From assembly GCA_019310535.1 (NCBI GenBank), contig JAFDED010000036.1, forward strand, positions 1 through 38,430: a stretch of 38,430 nt of DNA, written 5' to 3'. Positions 1-8,952 of this stretch are shown piece after piece. The notes under the pieces are model-generated. The model was not told where the DNA came from, made no database searches, and worked only from the letters and a program-made list of their open reading frames with translations. This stretch comes from Deltaproteobacteria bacterium (GTDB lineage: Bacteria > Desulfobacterota > JAFDED01). Made by a program: the position numbers and the translations under genes. Within the stretch, counting starts at the first letter, position 1. Every line of letters begins with the position of its first letter.

Positions 1-2
1 AT

Positions 3-242
3 AGATGGCTGTCGCGGCACAAGAACGTCCATTTTTATTACACGCCCACCCATGCCAGCTGGTTGAATCAGATTGAATGTTGGTTCAGCATCTTAAGCAG
101 GCGTGCGCTGAAAGATGCAAGTCTTACCTCGACCAAGCAAGTTCGGGATGCTATTGAGCGCTTCATCGATGCGTATAACCAGGAGGCCGCTCCTTTCGAG
201 TGGCGCAAGAAAAATGTTCGTGCTGTATCACTCAAAAAATGA
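3..242 (+). CDS. IS630-type transposase, C-terminal part (cut by window edge)
   Basis: The open frame enters from the left edge and encodes about 79 residues ending in AVSLKK. The stretch THASWLNQIECWFSIL is the hallmark of the last catalytic block of IS630/Tc1-like DDE transposases, where the Glu of the triad lies in NQIE. The following basic helix (RALKDASLTSTKQVRDAIERF) is also typical of the family. The first two catalytic Asp residues would lie outside the window, so intactness cannot be judged. No clear terminal inverted repeat was identified in the roughly 220 bases that follow. The role is cut-and-paste transposition at TA targets, by family knowledge. Confidence 0.85.
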   Translation, partial: RWLSRHKNVHFYYTPTHASWLNQIECWFSILSRRALKDASLTSTKQVRDAIERFIDAYNQEAAPFEWRKKNVRAVSLKK

Positions 243-464
243 TACTCTGATTTATACAAGTAAGCACTAGCTTCAAGACGAAGGGGATTTTGAGTCACCT
301 GAACCAAGTGATGGTAATGGTGGGGGAATTATTACTTTTTCTAAATATTCCGAATAGTTAATTACTGTTGAGAGTCTACCGGTTCATACTGATTAATACC
401 GAATTATACCGTTGTAATGCCTAGAAAGTGCACCTTATTTGCACCCGAATATTTCTTGTAAAGG

Positions 465-2374
465 TCAAGGGATTACTTGGAAACGGGCTGAACAGATCTC
501 TCCAACCACATCCCAGGTCCCGGGCGTGGCAAAAGCTCCATAATAAATCCAGGTTCCAGGATCGGTGATGGCATTGACGGCACTTATCTCAAAGGCTTCC
601 GCGTCTATTACTTCAAAATTTGGGACAGTAGGACCGGCCACCTCTTCCCAGGTACCAAACTGGAAAAACCTACCGTCCGGCCCCTGTAATACCACATAGG
701 CATCCACCGTGTTCTGGGATTGCCCTTTGTACAGAGAGATTCTCATCAACGGTGTTTCACCTGTGCTGTATATAATCCGATCCAGCTCAAGCCAGATGGC
801 GGGGAGCGTCTGCTCCACCTCCAGGGATGTTGTTACCGAGGAGCCCGCCTCCACCGTAGCTGTGCAGGAGCCGGGCGAAATAAATCCTGCATTAGCTGTG
901 AGGGTATGGATTCCTGCAGGAACCACCATTATGAAGTGGCCATTAACCGCCATAGCTACGCCTCCGCTGCTGGAGGTTACCGTGATGCCGGAGAGCATCC
1001 TGCCTGCTAGATTTTTCACTGTCCCCACCACCAGTCCCGTGCCGCTCCCTCTGGCTCTAAAGGAGTAGCTAACCGGCTGCGGGCATGTGGTCTGAACCTC
1101 TATGGTCCATGTCCCGGCAGCTGCATTCTCGACGGTCGCCTGCCCGCTTGCTGAAATATCGTAAGGCCCGTATGTAGTACCATCAGGACCCCTGACATTT
1201 ACCTGCGTCACACCTGCCTGCGGGCCAGAGGAGCCGAATTCGAATATCAGCGTCTGCCCCGGCACCCGGTTATCGAAGGTTTGTATTACCGGCTGATTTG
1301 CCGTTACTGTACCACTAAATGATGCCACTATCTCCAATAAAGCGTCGCCGTATCCTATTGCACCACCCGAATCTCTGGCAGTAACAGACAAAACCCTCTG
1401 GCCCAGCGGGGCATTAGCCGGAACAGTAAATTGCACTGACCAGGAATCGTTGTTCGCCATCATTGCTGTGTATCGGTCGAGACCTATAGGCGAAAGGTCA
1501 GCAATGACGGAAACAATGTCCTGCGCCCCGTCGGGGTCTGTCACCTGTGCTGTGAGCATGACAACCTGACCGGATGAAGCAATGGCAGGGGAAACGGTAT
1601 TAGAGACACTAGGTGACCTGGGTATTAAGAGAAGCCTGACCGTACTGACCCAGCCTGCCGCGACAGTTACTTGCTGGCTGATAGATTCATAGTTAGAGGC
1701 AGATGCGGTAAGGTTATAAGTGCCGGCAACCAGATCAACAAAGGAGAATGTTCCTGTTATATCAGTAACAGTGCTCTGTCCTTGAGATGGGCTTAAAGAC
1801 ACCGCCGCCTCGACAATGCGCGCACCAGTGGAGGAGTCAAAAACTTCTCCTTTGATCTGACCCAAAGATGGCATTGGCATTTCTAGATGGAGCGTATCTG
1901 CGGAAGTACTCTGGCTCAGGAACCAACCCTCATTATTACATGAACCTCTGACGTAAGTTTCACTGTAGGAAGTCATAATATTTCCGGTAACTTCTCCGGT
2001 GACATGATGAGACATCTCCGTAATTGAGCACCCTGTGAGTGGACTGTTTGGACCTGGCAAGTATCGATCATATGGTGGTGGTGGGGTCCCATATATTTCA
2101 ACCCTGTTTCCGCTGATGGTCCCTTGCCCAGAGTAATCCAGAGATGTGTATGTAATGTAAAGGAGCATCCGTATTGTGTGATTGTGATGGAACCGCTGGA
2201 ACTCACTGTAGTCTCTGTTTCTCGATGCCCGGTGCTTTCTTCGTAAGTACGTGTGGATGTGGATGTCTCCACAGTCCATACACCGTCGATAATCATACAA
2301 TCCTCTGCCAATAAGGGTGCCTGGAACACCACAATAGAGAGAATTGCCCATAGGAGGATTGCGTTTTTTCTCAT
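465..2374 (-). pseudogene. Secreted multidomain protein with carboxypeptidase-regulatory-like domains, broken by one frameshift
   Basis: The N-terminus MRKNAILLWAILSIVVFQ, followed by APLLAEDC, is a clear signal peptide starting at 2374. It lies in a different frame from the long downstream part. The first frame is good to about SITITQYGCSF. The protein then continues as YITYTSLDYSGQGTISG in the minus-one frame, so one base seems to be missing near the TTT run at about 2155-2163. Restored length is about 636 residues. The body shows a GQIKGEVFDSSTGARI-type carboxypeptidase regulatory-like beta domain, an Ig-like segment (SPSVSNTVSPAIASSG onward), a second regulatory-like domain (VGTVKNLAGRMLSGITV) and a C-terminal beta-rich part (LELDRIIYSTGETPLM onward). 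It is probably exported to the periplasm or surface; function unknown. The long downstream frame could be extended upstream to 2492, but that extension has no signal peptide. The break may be a real mutation or a base-call error. Confidence 0.7.
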
Positions 2375-2449
2375 AACTGTCTTTATCTTGTACCCCAAAA
2401 ATGACAATTCCACAAAAATATTGTATTCGGTTCAAAGACTCAAACGCTA

Positions 2450-2496
2450 AAGGTTGTATACGGAGTGGAGCGTAGCGGAATTCCGGATACAACCTT
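2450..2496. repeat. Inverted repeat with 14-base arms, 19-base spacer
   Basis: The arms AAGGTTGTATACGG (2450-2463) and CCGGATACAACCTT (2483-2496) are complementary except for one position. The spacer contains GGAGCGTAGCGGAA. It lies just upstream of the broken secreted-protein gene and beyond the downstream end of the IS91-type remnant. It could be a transposon end, a dispersed REP-like hairpin or a terminator without a U-tract. The sequence does not distinguish these. Confidence 0.6.
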
Positions 2497-2749
2497 GTTG
2501 AACTGAGCCGCTTCGTGCCAGCTATGGGAATTCAATCGACCGTTCTCTGAGGATTTAATATCTTCGCTTTCTTGTTGGTCCGGTTCTTCGAAAACCGAAT
2601 AGCGTTTTTCCTCCACATACAGCGTGATTTTTTGATCTCTGAAGGTTCTTTTGAGACTATCGAGAGCGCTATTTGTTAAAAAGGACGAAGGTGTCCGTCT
2701 GCCCTATAGGGGCTAAGTGAGCATTTCATAGGTTCATGCCGATGCTTTT

Positions 2750-3760
2750 TCATGGCGGAGACCTGTTAGGTGTCGGCAAAAGCACTTCTTTCAGTACCAT
2801 TTTCCCTTTGCCACAGTGTGGACACATTCTGGGATCAATCCCTGTTATCCGAGCGAGCAACTCTTCCCAGCCTGGTTTATCCATTTCTTCACCAGCCCGC
2901 TCCAACGGAACGCCAAGGAGTTCCTTGCATCGTAAAAGTTTTGTTTTTCGATTTCGATTACTCAAAATACCATAATGTCTGATCTTCACAAAGTGATCCG
3001 GTAGAATATGGAGAAGAAAACGGCGAATGAACTCAAAAGCTTCCAGAGTCATCAATTTGATCTTATCGCTGTCAGCCGAGTCTCGGTATCTTATGCTCAC
3101 CCGGTTGCCTTTTACCTCTACAATCCGTTCATTGGAAAGTGCCACACGATGAGTATATCGGCCAAGATAATCCATCACCTTCTCAGCACTTTTAAAGGGG
3201 CGCTTACAATACACGACCCACTCTCGATCATACGGGCCGGTTAAGAATTCATTGAAACCAACTTTTCCTTTGAATTGTTTGATTTTCCCGGGAAATGTGA
3301 GTTCCCCCTAATCGTATGCCTTTTTCAGGGAGTCCAGAAACTTCCCTCTGAACAATCGAGAAAGCACCTTAACCGGTATGAAAAAACTCTTTTTGGAGGA
3401 TATCCACCGTTTACCGTCCAAGGAGAGGCCCCCTCCGGGAACAATGCAATGGATATGCGGGTGATCTGTCAGGGTCTGTGACCAGGTATGCAGGATGGCG
3501 ATGCCACCAATCTCTGCTCCCAGATGCTTTGAGTCTTTTGAAAGCTCTTGCAAGGTCTCGAAAACAGCCTTGAAAAGAATGCTGTAAATAACCTTTTGAT
3601 TTCTTAATGCCAATGGCCTCAGCTCTTCGGGCAGAGTAACTATCACGTGAAAAAATCGACAGGGAAGAATATCCCTTTTTCTGCCTTCAAGCCATCGCTT
3701 TTTATCCAAACACTGGCATTTGGGACATTTCCATTTGATCGTGTAATCTTCCCATGACAT
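2750..3760 (-). pseudogene. IS91-family transposase remnant, N-truncated with in-frame amber codon
   Basis: Two segments in the same frame match one IS91-type transposase. The first (from 3760) has CPKCQCLDKKRWLEGRK, the HVIVTLPEELRPL block, and HTWSQTLTDHPHIHCIVPGG, whose HxH is the metal-binding site of the HUH/Y2 nuclease. The second has GRYTHRVALSNERIV and a C-terminal MCPHCGKGKM zinc knuckle. A single TAG at 3308-3310 separates KKAYD from GELTFPGKIKQF. The reading frame is otherwise intact, so this looks like a point nonsense mutation. About 75 N-terminal residues of the usual zinc-finger region are missing, although an AAAGGAG sits just before the ATG at 3760. An in-frame TAA lies further upstream. 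The element is probably inactive. Confidence 0.85.
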
Positions 3761-4002
3761 GTCTCCTTTCTCAGAGTTGAGGGGTTAATAATCCTTACTT
3801 TTTTAAAGAAAGGGATCAGCATGGGGAGGTCAACCAATAAAAAAACAGATAAGGAGCAACTCAAAAGTACCACCCACGGCAAAACACTATTCAGTTTTCA
3901 ACGAGCAAAGTGTTGAACCTTAAAAACCACCGCGATGCGGTTTAGTTCAACTTCTTCACCGAATTTTAGATGATGAAAAGCAACCTTAAGTTACTGGTCT
4001 AT

Positions 4003-4947
4003 CTATGCAGACGAAACGAACCAATCCACCGCGCGCCTTAGGCCTTCTTCGAATCCCACCATCGGCTCGTATCCCAGCAGACGGCTCGCCAGTCCGATGT
4101 CCGCGCGCGAGTGGCGGACATCGCCCGGCCGGGGGGGCTCGTGAACAGGTACTGTGCTTTTTCCCATAATCCGGCAAAGGTGCGACAGAAGCTCGTTGAC
4201 CGAGAAACGTTGGCCGCCAGCCACATTGATGCACGCTCCTACAGCCCCCTGTTCAGCCTGTGCGCACAGGATATTGGCATGGACCACGTTCTCCACGTAG
4301 CAGAAGTCCCGGGATTGCTGGCCATCGCCATAGATGAGGGGACTTTTGTCCTCGCGCAGAAAACGAATGAATCTGGGAATCACGGAGGCATAGGGGCTGT
4401 CTGCATTCTGCCGGGGGCCGAAGACGTTGAAATACCTGAGGATGACGGTCTCCAGGCCGTAGACTTTATGGAAGACACTGCAATAGTGCTCTCCGGCCAC
4501 CTTTGAGGCTGCATAAGGAGACAGCGGCATGAGCGGCATGTCCTCTCTCTTTGGATTCTCGCCCACGCCGGGAGGGTCGCCGTAGACAGAAGATGAAGAG
4601 GCAAAAATAAATCTTTTCACCATGGGTTCATCACGGGCCGCAAGAAGCATGTTCAGCGTGCCGGTGATGTTCACCTCGTGGGTTGTCACCGGATCCTCCA
4701 CCGAACGGGGCACCGAGCCCAGGGCCGCAAGGTGAAACACCATATCCGCATCCCGACAGGCCCGAGCGCACATTTCCGCATCCCGAATGTCGCCCTCTAT
4801 GACCTCCACCTTATCCCCAAAATTCAGGTTCTTCCTTTGCCCAGTGCTGAAATTGTCCAGAACCCTGACGCCCCCTCCTTGCCCGAGCAATGCCTCAACA
4901 AGATTAGACCCGATGAATCCTGCACCTCCTGTTACCAGAAATTTCAT
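4003..4947 (-). CDS. NAD-dependent nucleotide-sugar epimerase/dehydratase (GalE/WbpP-like SDR)
   Basis: This 314-residue extended short-chain dehydrogenase starts MKFLVTGGAGFIGSNL, where GGAGFIG is the NAD-binding glycine motif. It has the catalytic Tyr and Lys in SPYAASKVAGEHYC and the Ser-rich strand FIFASSSSVYGDP. RYFNVFGPRQNADSPYASVIP is the substrate-loop motif of UDP-sugar 4-epimerases of the GalE/WbpP/TviC group. The reaction is therefore probably C4 epimerisation of a UDP-hexose or UDP-N-acetylhexosamine; the exact substrate is not visible. GGAGG lies seven bases before the ATG. It is transcribed away from the rfbF operon, with which it shares the 280-base intergenic region, and very likely supplies a sugar for the same polysaccharide. 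Confidence 0.9.
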   Translation of the reverse strand: MKFLVTGGAGFIGSNLVEALLGQGGGVRVLDNFSTGQRKNLNFGDKVEVIEGDIRDAEMCARACRDADMVFHLAALGSVPRSVEDPVTTHEVNITGTLNMLLAARDEPMVKRFIFASSSSVYGDPPGVGENPKREDMPLMPLSPYAASKVAGEHYCSVFHKVYGLETVILRYFNVFGPRQNADSPYASVIPRFIRFLREDKSPLIYGDGQQSRDFCYVENVVHANILCAQAEQGAVGACINVAGGQRFSVNELLSHLCRIMGKSTVPVHEPPRPGDVRHSRADIGLASRLLGYEPMVGFEEGLRRAVDWFVSSA

Positions 4948-4989
4948 GTTTCCTCCGTATTTCCGAATCGTGCAATCGAATTTACATGA

Positions 4990-5018
4990 TCCATAACAGA
5001 GACACCGGATGATGTCAA
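4990..5018 (-). promoter_or_regulatory. Candidate sigma-70 promoter of the epimerase gene
   Basis: On the minus strand a perfect TTGACA (5018-5013) is followed after 17 bases by TATGGA (4995-4990), which matches only the first half of the -10 consensus. It lies 42 bases upstream of the epimerase start codon. Inferred from sequence only. Confidence 0.45.
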
Positions 5019-5150
5019 GCCGGTGAAATAATGACCGTTTAACGAAGTCGATGAGAGGTCAAAAAATTGACGGCCCCACCACGCATGTATAAGACTCTCA
5101 CCTGATTAAAAGTTGCTAAAATTATTGATCAATCAGCGCAGTTCGCTTTA

Positions 5151-5166
5151 TGGCACGTTAATTGCT
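5151..5166 (+). promoter_or_regulatory. Sigma-54 (RpoN) promoter of the rfbF sugar operon
   Basis: TGGCAC, five bases, then TTGCT: the -24 GG and -12 GC elements have exact consensus sequence and spacing (TGGCAC-N5-TTGCW). The site is 61 bases upstream of the rfbF ATG, giving a predicted start near 5178. A perfect palindrome, ATTGATCAAT, lies at 5124-5133 just upstream. Such promoters need an AAA+ enhancer-binding activator; none is encoded in this window. Confidence 0.8.
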
Positions 5167-5227
5167 TTTGTTTTGATCAGGCTTGCTATTTGAGTTTCGC
5201 CATATAAAGCCGGAGAGAGGGTTAACG

Positions 5228-6007
5228 ATGAAGGTGGTGATTCTTTGCGGCGGACAAGGCACCAGACTGCGGGAGGAGACGGAATTCCGTCCCAAGCCTC
5301 TGCTGGAAATCGGAAATTTTCCCATACTCTGGCACATCATGAAAACATACTCACACTACGGATTCAACCAATTCATTCTCTGTCTTGGTTACAAGGGATA
5401 TATGATCAAGGAATATTTTTTAAAGTACGAAATAATGACCAGGAATTTCACGATCACACTGGGAAATTCCCAGGACATCATTTTCCATAACGGAACCGAC
5501 GAAGAGAACTGGAGAATAACATTTGCCGAAACCGGCCAGAATGCCATGACCGGAGCCAGGGTAAGGAGGATCAAGGAATATATCGACACCAAGACCTTCA
5601 TGCTCACGTATGGTGACGGTGTGGCCGATATACCGCTGGACAGGTTGGTTTCCTTTCATTTCAGCCACGGGAAGATCGCCACTGTATCAGGGGTACATCC
5701 ACCTAGCAGGTTCGGCGAAATGATAACCAATGATCACAGGGTGGTGAGCTTCTCTGAAAAGCCGCAAACCACCACAGGGATGATCAACGGCGGTTTTTTT
5801 GTCCTGGACTATAAAATCTTCGATTACCTGGACGATGACGAAGATCTGGTCTTCGAGAGGGAACCCATGCAACGGCTGACCCGCGACGGCCAGTTGATGG
5901 TTTATCCCCACGAGGGTTTCTGGCAGCCCATGGACACCTACCGGGAATTCCGTCATTTGAACCAGCTATGGGCCAGCGGTCAGGCTTATTGGAAAGTATG
6001 GAGCTAA
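5228..6007 (+). CDS. rfbF: Glucose-1-phosphate cytidylyltransferase
   Basis: The 259-residue protein makes CDP-glucose from CTP and glucose 1-phosphate, the entry step to CDP-linked 6-deoxyhexoses. The start MKVVILCGGQGTRLREETEF contains the nucleotidyltransferase signature GGxGTRL. RPKPLLEIGNFPILWHIMKTY and the metal-site stretch MLTYGDGVADIPL match RfbF (Ddhc) closely, and length is as usual (257-260). The start at 5228 is chosen over an upstream in-frame codon because GGAGAGAGGG precedes it and it gives the standard N-terminus. It is the first gene of the sigma-54-driven operon and overlaps the next gene by 10 bases. Confidence 0.95.
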   Translation: MKVVILCGGQGTRLREETEFRPKPLLEIGNFPILWHIMKTYSHYGFNQFILCLGYKGYMIKEYFLKYEIMTRNFTITLGNSQDIIFHNGTDEENWRITFAETGQNAMTGARVRRIKEYIDTKTFMLTYGDGVADIPLDRLVSFHFSHGKIATVSGVHPPSRFGEMITNDHRVVSFSEKPQTTTGMINGGFFVLDYKIFDYLDDDEDLVFEREPMQRLTRDGQLMVYPHEGFWQPMDTYREFRHLNQLWASGQAYWKVWS

Positions 6008-7254
6008 GACAGGGGATGATGCAACACAGCGAATACTCGTGCCGCTCGTGCGGAAGCCCGAAGCTCCATCCTGTCTTATCCATTGGTCCCGTTCCTCTGG
6101 CCAATTCACTTGTCAGCGAAGATAGACTGAGCCTACCGCAGCCCAGATATCCGCTGGACCTGGCCGTGTGTACGGACTGCTCCCTGGTACAGCTCCTGGA
6201 GACGGTTCCTCCCGAAAAGCTGTTCAGCGAATATTTTTATTTTTCTTCCTTCTCCAATGCCTTTTTGCAGCATGCGCGGGAAATAACGGAAGAACTCTGT
6301 GCCTCGCTCGGCCTTGGCCATAAGAATTTGGTCATAGAGATTGCCAGCAACGATGGGTATCTTCTTCAGTATTTCAAGCAGAAAGGAATTCCCGTGCTGG
6401 GGATAGAGCCGGCGAAGAACGTGGCTTCTGTTGCATGGGACAAAAGGGGAATCAGGACGCTTTGCCGGTTCTTCACCCGCGAATTAGCACGGGAGATTGC
6501 AGGCAGAGGCGAAAGAGCCGATGTCATAATCGCCAACAATGTGCTTGCCCACGTGCCGGACCTCAATGGTTTTGTGGCCGGCATCGGAGTTCTGTTAAAG
6601 GAGGAAGGGGTTGCCTGGATAGAGGTTCCCTGCCTTCTTGACATGGTAACTGGCTGCGAGTTTGACACAATTTACCATGAGCACTGTTGCTATTTCTCCG
6701 CCACAGCCCTCGATCGGCTTTTTGAACGACATGGTCTAGTTATCGAGGAAGTGAGGAAAATACCGTTCCACGGAGGCTCCCTCTGCCTTCTGGTGCGCAA
6801 TGGCGGGCCTTCTTACAAAAGCGAGGCTCTCAAGGAACTCATCATGGAGGAGCAGGAATGGGGCGTGAACCTGCCTGCTTCCTACAATCAGTTGGGATGC
6901 CGTGTCTTCGAGCTGAAAGAAAAACTCACGAAGCTCCTCCAGGAGATCAAGCTCTCCGGCAAGCGGGTGGCGGCTTATGGTGCCGCGGCAAAAGGCACCA
7001 TGCTTTTAAACATCTTTAACATAAAAAGGGAGATGGTGGAGTTTGTGGTTGACCGGTCTCCTTACAAGCAGGGCCGGTATATACCCGGTACCCTGCAGCC
7101 CGTCGTAGCGCCTTCGGTCCTGGAGACGGAGAAGCCCGATTTCTTGCTCTTGCTTGCCTGGAATTTCGCGGACGAAATAATCGCCCAGCAGCAAGAATAC
7201 AAGCACAGAGGAGGACATTTCATCATCCCCATACCGGAACTCAAAATTGTCTGA
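5998..7254 (+). CDS. Sugar C-methyltransferase (TylCIII/TcaB9-like, SAM-dependent)
   Basis: About 418 residues with the three-part architecture of NDP-hexose C-3 methyltransferases. There is an N-terminal zinc-binding module (CRSCG near residue 15 and CTDCS near 58), a central SAM fold (LVIEIASNDGYLLQYF) and a C-terminal Rossmann-like half (YGAAAKGTMLLNIFNI). The catalytic Tyr/Glu/His cluster of the family is visible in IYHEHCCYFS. It probably adds a methyl group to C3 of a 4-keto-6-deoxyhexose. The start at 5998 overlaps the end of rfbF; ATGs at 6016 and 6019 are alternatives. Its position between rfbF and rfbG indicates a CDP-activated substrate (inference). Confidence 0.88.
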   Translation: MELRQGMMQHSEYSCRSCGSPKLHPVLSIGPVPLANSLVSEDRLSLPQPRYPLDLAVCTDCSLVQLLETVPPEKLFSEYFYFSSFSNAFLQHAREITEELCASLGLGHKNLVIEIASNDGYLLQYFKQKGIPVLGIEPAKNVASVAWDKRGIRTLCRFFTRELAREIAGRGERADVIIANNVLAHVPDLNGFVAGIGVLLKEEGVAWIEVPCLLDMVTGCEFDTIYHEHCCYFSATALDRLFERHGLVIEEVRKIPFHGGSLCLLVRNGGPSYKSEALKELIMEEQEWGVNLPASYNQLGCRVFELKEKLTKLLQEIKLSGKRVAAYGAAAKGTMLLNIFNIKREMVEFVVDRSPYKQGRYIPGTLQPVVAPSVLETEKPDFLLLLAWNFADEIIAQQQEYKHRGGHFIIPIPELKIV

Positions 7255-7288
7255 GGAAGACGGGAAGAGTTCATCTAAAGAAGTTCCC

Positions 7289-8422
7289 ATGAAGAAAGCG
7301 TTCAAGGGCATATACAGCGGGAAAAGGGTCCTGGTGACGGGCCACACGGGCTTTAAAGGCTCATGGCTCTCCATATGGTTAAAGGAGCTGGGAGCCAGGG
7401 TTTTGGGGTATTCCCTTGAGCCGCCCACCACACCCAGCAACTTCACGGCCTCCCGCCTGGAGCATCACATCGAGCACACAGAGGGTGATGTGAGAGGCTT
7501 TGAGAATCTTCTTCGGGTTTTCAAAGAGTACAAGCCGGAAATTGTCATGCACCTGGCCGCCCAGTCAATTGTCAGAAAATCCTACATGGAGCCGGCAATT
7601 ACCTTCAGCACCAATACGGGAGGCACCATTAATGTGATGGAGGCGGTGAGAGCAACCGATTCTGTCAGGGCATTTATCAACGTAACCAGTGATAAGTGTT
7701 ATGAAAATCAAAACTTGCCTCGCGGTTACCGGGAAGAGGACCCTATGGGAGGGCACGACCCATACAGTGCATCCAAGGGCTGCGCTGAGCTGGCATTTGG
7801 TGCCTATCTGCGCTCTTTTTTCTCCCAAAGGGCAACACCTGAGAAACCACTGGGAGCAGGCTCCGTAAGAGCGGGGAATGTGCTGGGAGGGGGGGACTGG
7901 GCCCCTGACCGGTTAATCCCCGACTGCGTGAGGGCTCTCGTAGAAAAATGTCCCGTTGCCATCCGCTCGGCCTCCGCCACCCGCCCCTGGATTTACGTGC
8001 TGGAACCCCTGAGTGGATACCTGTGGCTGGGGGCAATGCTCCTGGCCGAGCCCGAAAAATATAGTGGTGCATGGAATTTTGGTCCTTCAAATTCCATAAC
8101 TTATACCGTAAAAGAGGTGGTTCAGGCATTTATCAAGTACTGGGGACATGGCTCTTTATTAGAAGAAACTGTTAACGCAGGCGAAAATCCTGTGCATGAA
8201 GCGCATACTCTCATATTGTGCAGCGATAAATCCCGCTCCATGCTCTGCTGGCGCGCTTTTATGAGCCTGGACGAAACAATTCGGGAAACAGTCCACTGGT
8301 ACCGGATATATTACAATAATTGCGAAACCACTTCCATGTATGCCACGTGCGTTGAACAGATCGAACGATACACATCGGATGCGCGGAAAAACGGGATTGA
8401 ATGGGCTGTCCCCTCGAGCTGA
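7289..8422 (+). CDS. rfbG: CDP-glucose 4,6-dehydratase
   Basis: 377 residues. Converts CDP-glucose to CDP-4-keto-6-deoxyglucose with bound NAD. GKRVLVTGHTGFKGSWLSIW is the characteristic RfbG N-terminus with the TGxxGxxG dinucleotide motif. INVTSDKCYENQ and MGGHDPYSASKGCAEL give the catalytic region with the YxxxK pair. RAGNVLGGGDWAPDRLIPD is the family-specific substrate loop. A TTG at 7247 would extend the protein by 14 residues, but the ATG at 7289 fits the family N-terminus better; the ribosome site is weak either way. It is the product-forming partner of rfbF, and its keto-sugar product is the expected substrate of the C-methyltransferase and the epimerase-like protein. Confidence 0.95.
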   Translation: MKKAFKGIYSGKRVLVTGHTGFKGSWLSIWLKELGARVLGYSLEPPTTPSNFTASRLEHHIEHTEGDVRGFENLLRVFKEYKPEIVMHLAAQSIVRKSYMEPAITFSTNTGGTINVMEAVRATDSVRAFINVTSDKCYENQNLPRGYREEDPMGGHDPYSASKGCAELAFGAYLRSFFSQRATPEKPLGAGSVRAGNVLGGGDWAPDRLIPDCVRALVEKCPVAIRSASATRPWIYVLEPLSGYLWLGAMLLAEPEKYSGAWNFGPSNSITYTVKEVVQAFIKYWGHGSLLEETVNAGENPVHEAHTLILCSDKSRSMLCWRAFMSLDETIRETVHWYRIYYNNCETTSMYATCVEQIERYTSDARKNGIEWAVPSS

Positions 8423-8464
8423 AGCGATGGAAAGGATCTCATCTTATCGGATTTCGGGAGAGAA

Positions 8465-8935
8465 ATGAAATCTCAGGAAAAGCAAATGATCGAAGGTGTA
8501 GAAATTATTCCATTACAACGAATACCCGATGAACGGGGAACCGTACTGCACATGCTGAAACGCTCGGACCCTCACTTCATTGACTTCGGGGAGATTTATT
8601 TCAGCACGATTTATAAAGGGGTGGTAAAAGCCTGGCACTTACACAGGGCGATGACTCTGAACTACGCTTGTGTATTTGGCCGAATCAAGCTTGTACTGTA
8701 CGACGAAAGAGAGGATTCTTCCACAAAAGGAAGTGTGATGGAGACATTTCTCGGTCCCGATAACTATTCTCTTGTCCGGATTCCTCCTCTAATCTGGAAC
8801 GGTTTTAAGGGGATGACGGATGAATATTCGATTGTCGCAAATTGCTGCACCCACGAGCATGACCCTGCCCGAACCACGCGCATAGATCCGTTCGACAACC
8901 ATATCCCCTACGATTGGGCATTGAGAAATCATTAG
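8465..8935 (+). CDS. RmlC-like sugar 3,5-epimerase family protein (cupin)
   Basis: 156 residues of the dTDP-4-dehydrorhamnose 3,5-epimerase family. Visible landmarks are the substrate-recognition segment PDERGTVLHMLKRSD, the FGEIYFSTIYKGVVKAWHLH strand with the conserved His near residue 59, the GRIKLVLYDERED strand and the RIPPLIWNGFKGM loop. It is shorter than classical RmlC (about 180), as is usual for copies next to rfbFG. The probable substrate is the CDP-4-keto-6-deoxy, or 3-C-methylated, sugar; whether it acts at C3, C5 or both cannot be read. GGGAGAG precedes the ATG closely. Confidence 0.82.
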   Translation: MKSQEKQMIEGVEIIPLQRIPDERGTVLHMLKRSDPHFIDFGEIYFSTIYKGVVKAWHLHRAMTLNYACVFGRIKLVLYDEREDSSTKGSVMETFLGPDNYSLVRIPPLIWNGFKGMTDEYSIVANCCTHEHDPARTTRIDPFDNHIPYDWALRNH

Positions 8936-8952
8936 TCAGCGGAGCAAATTCT

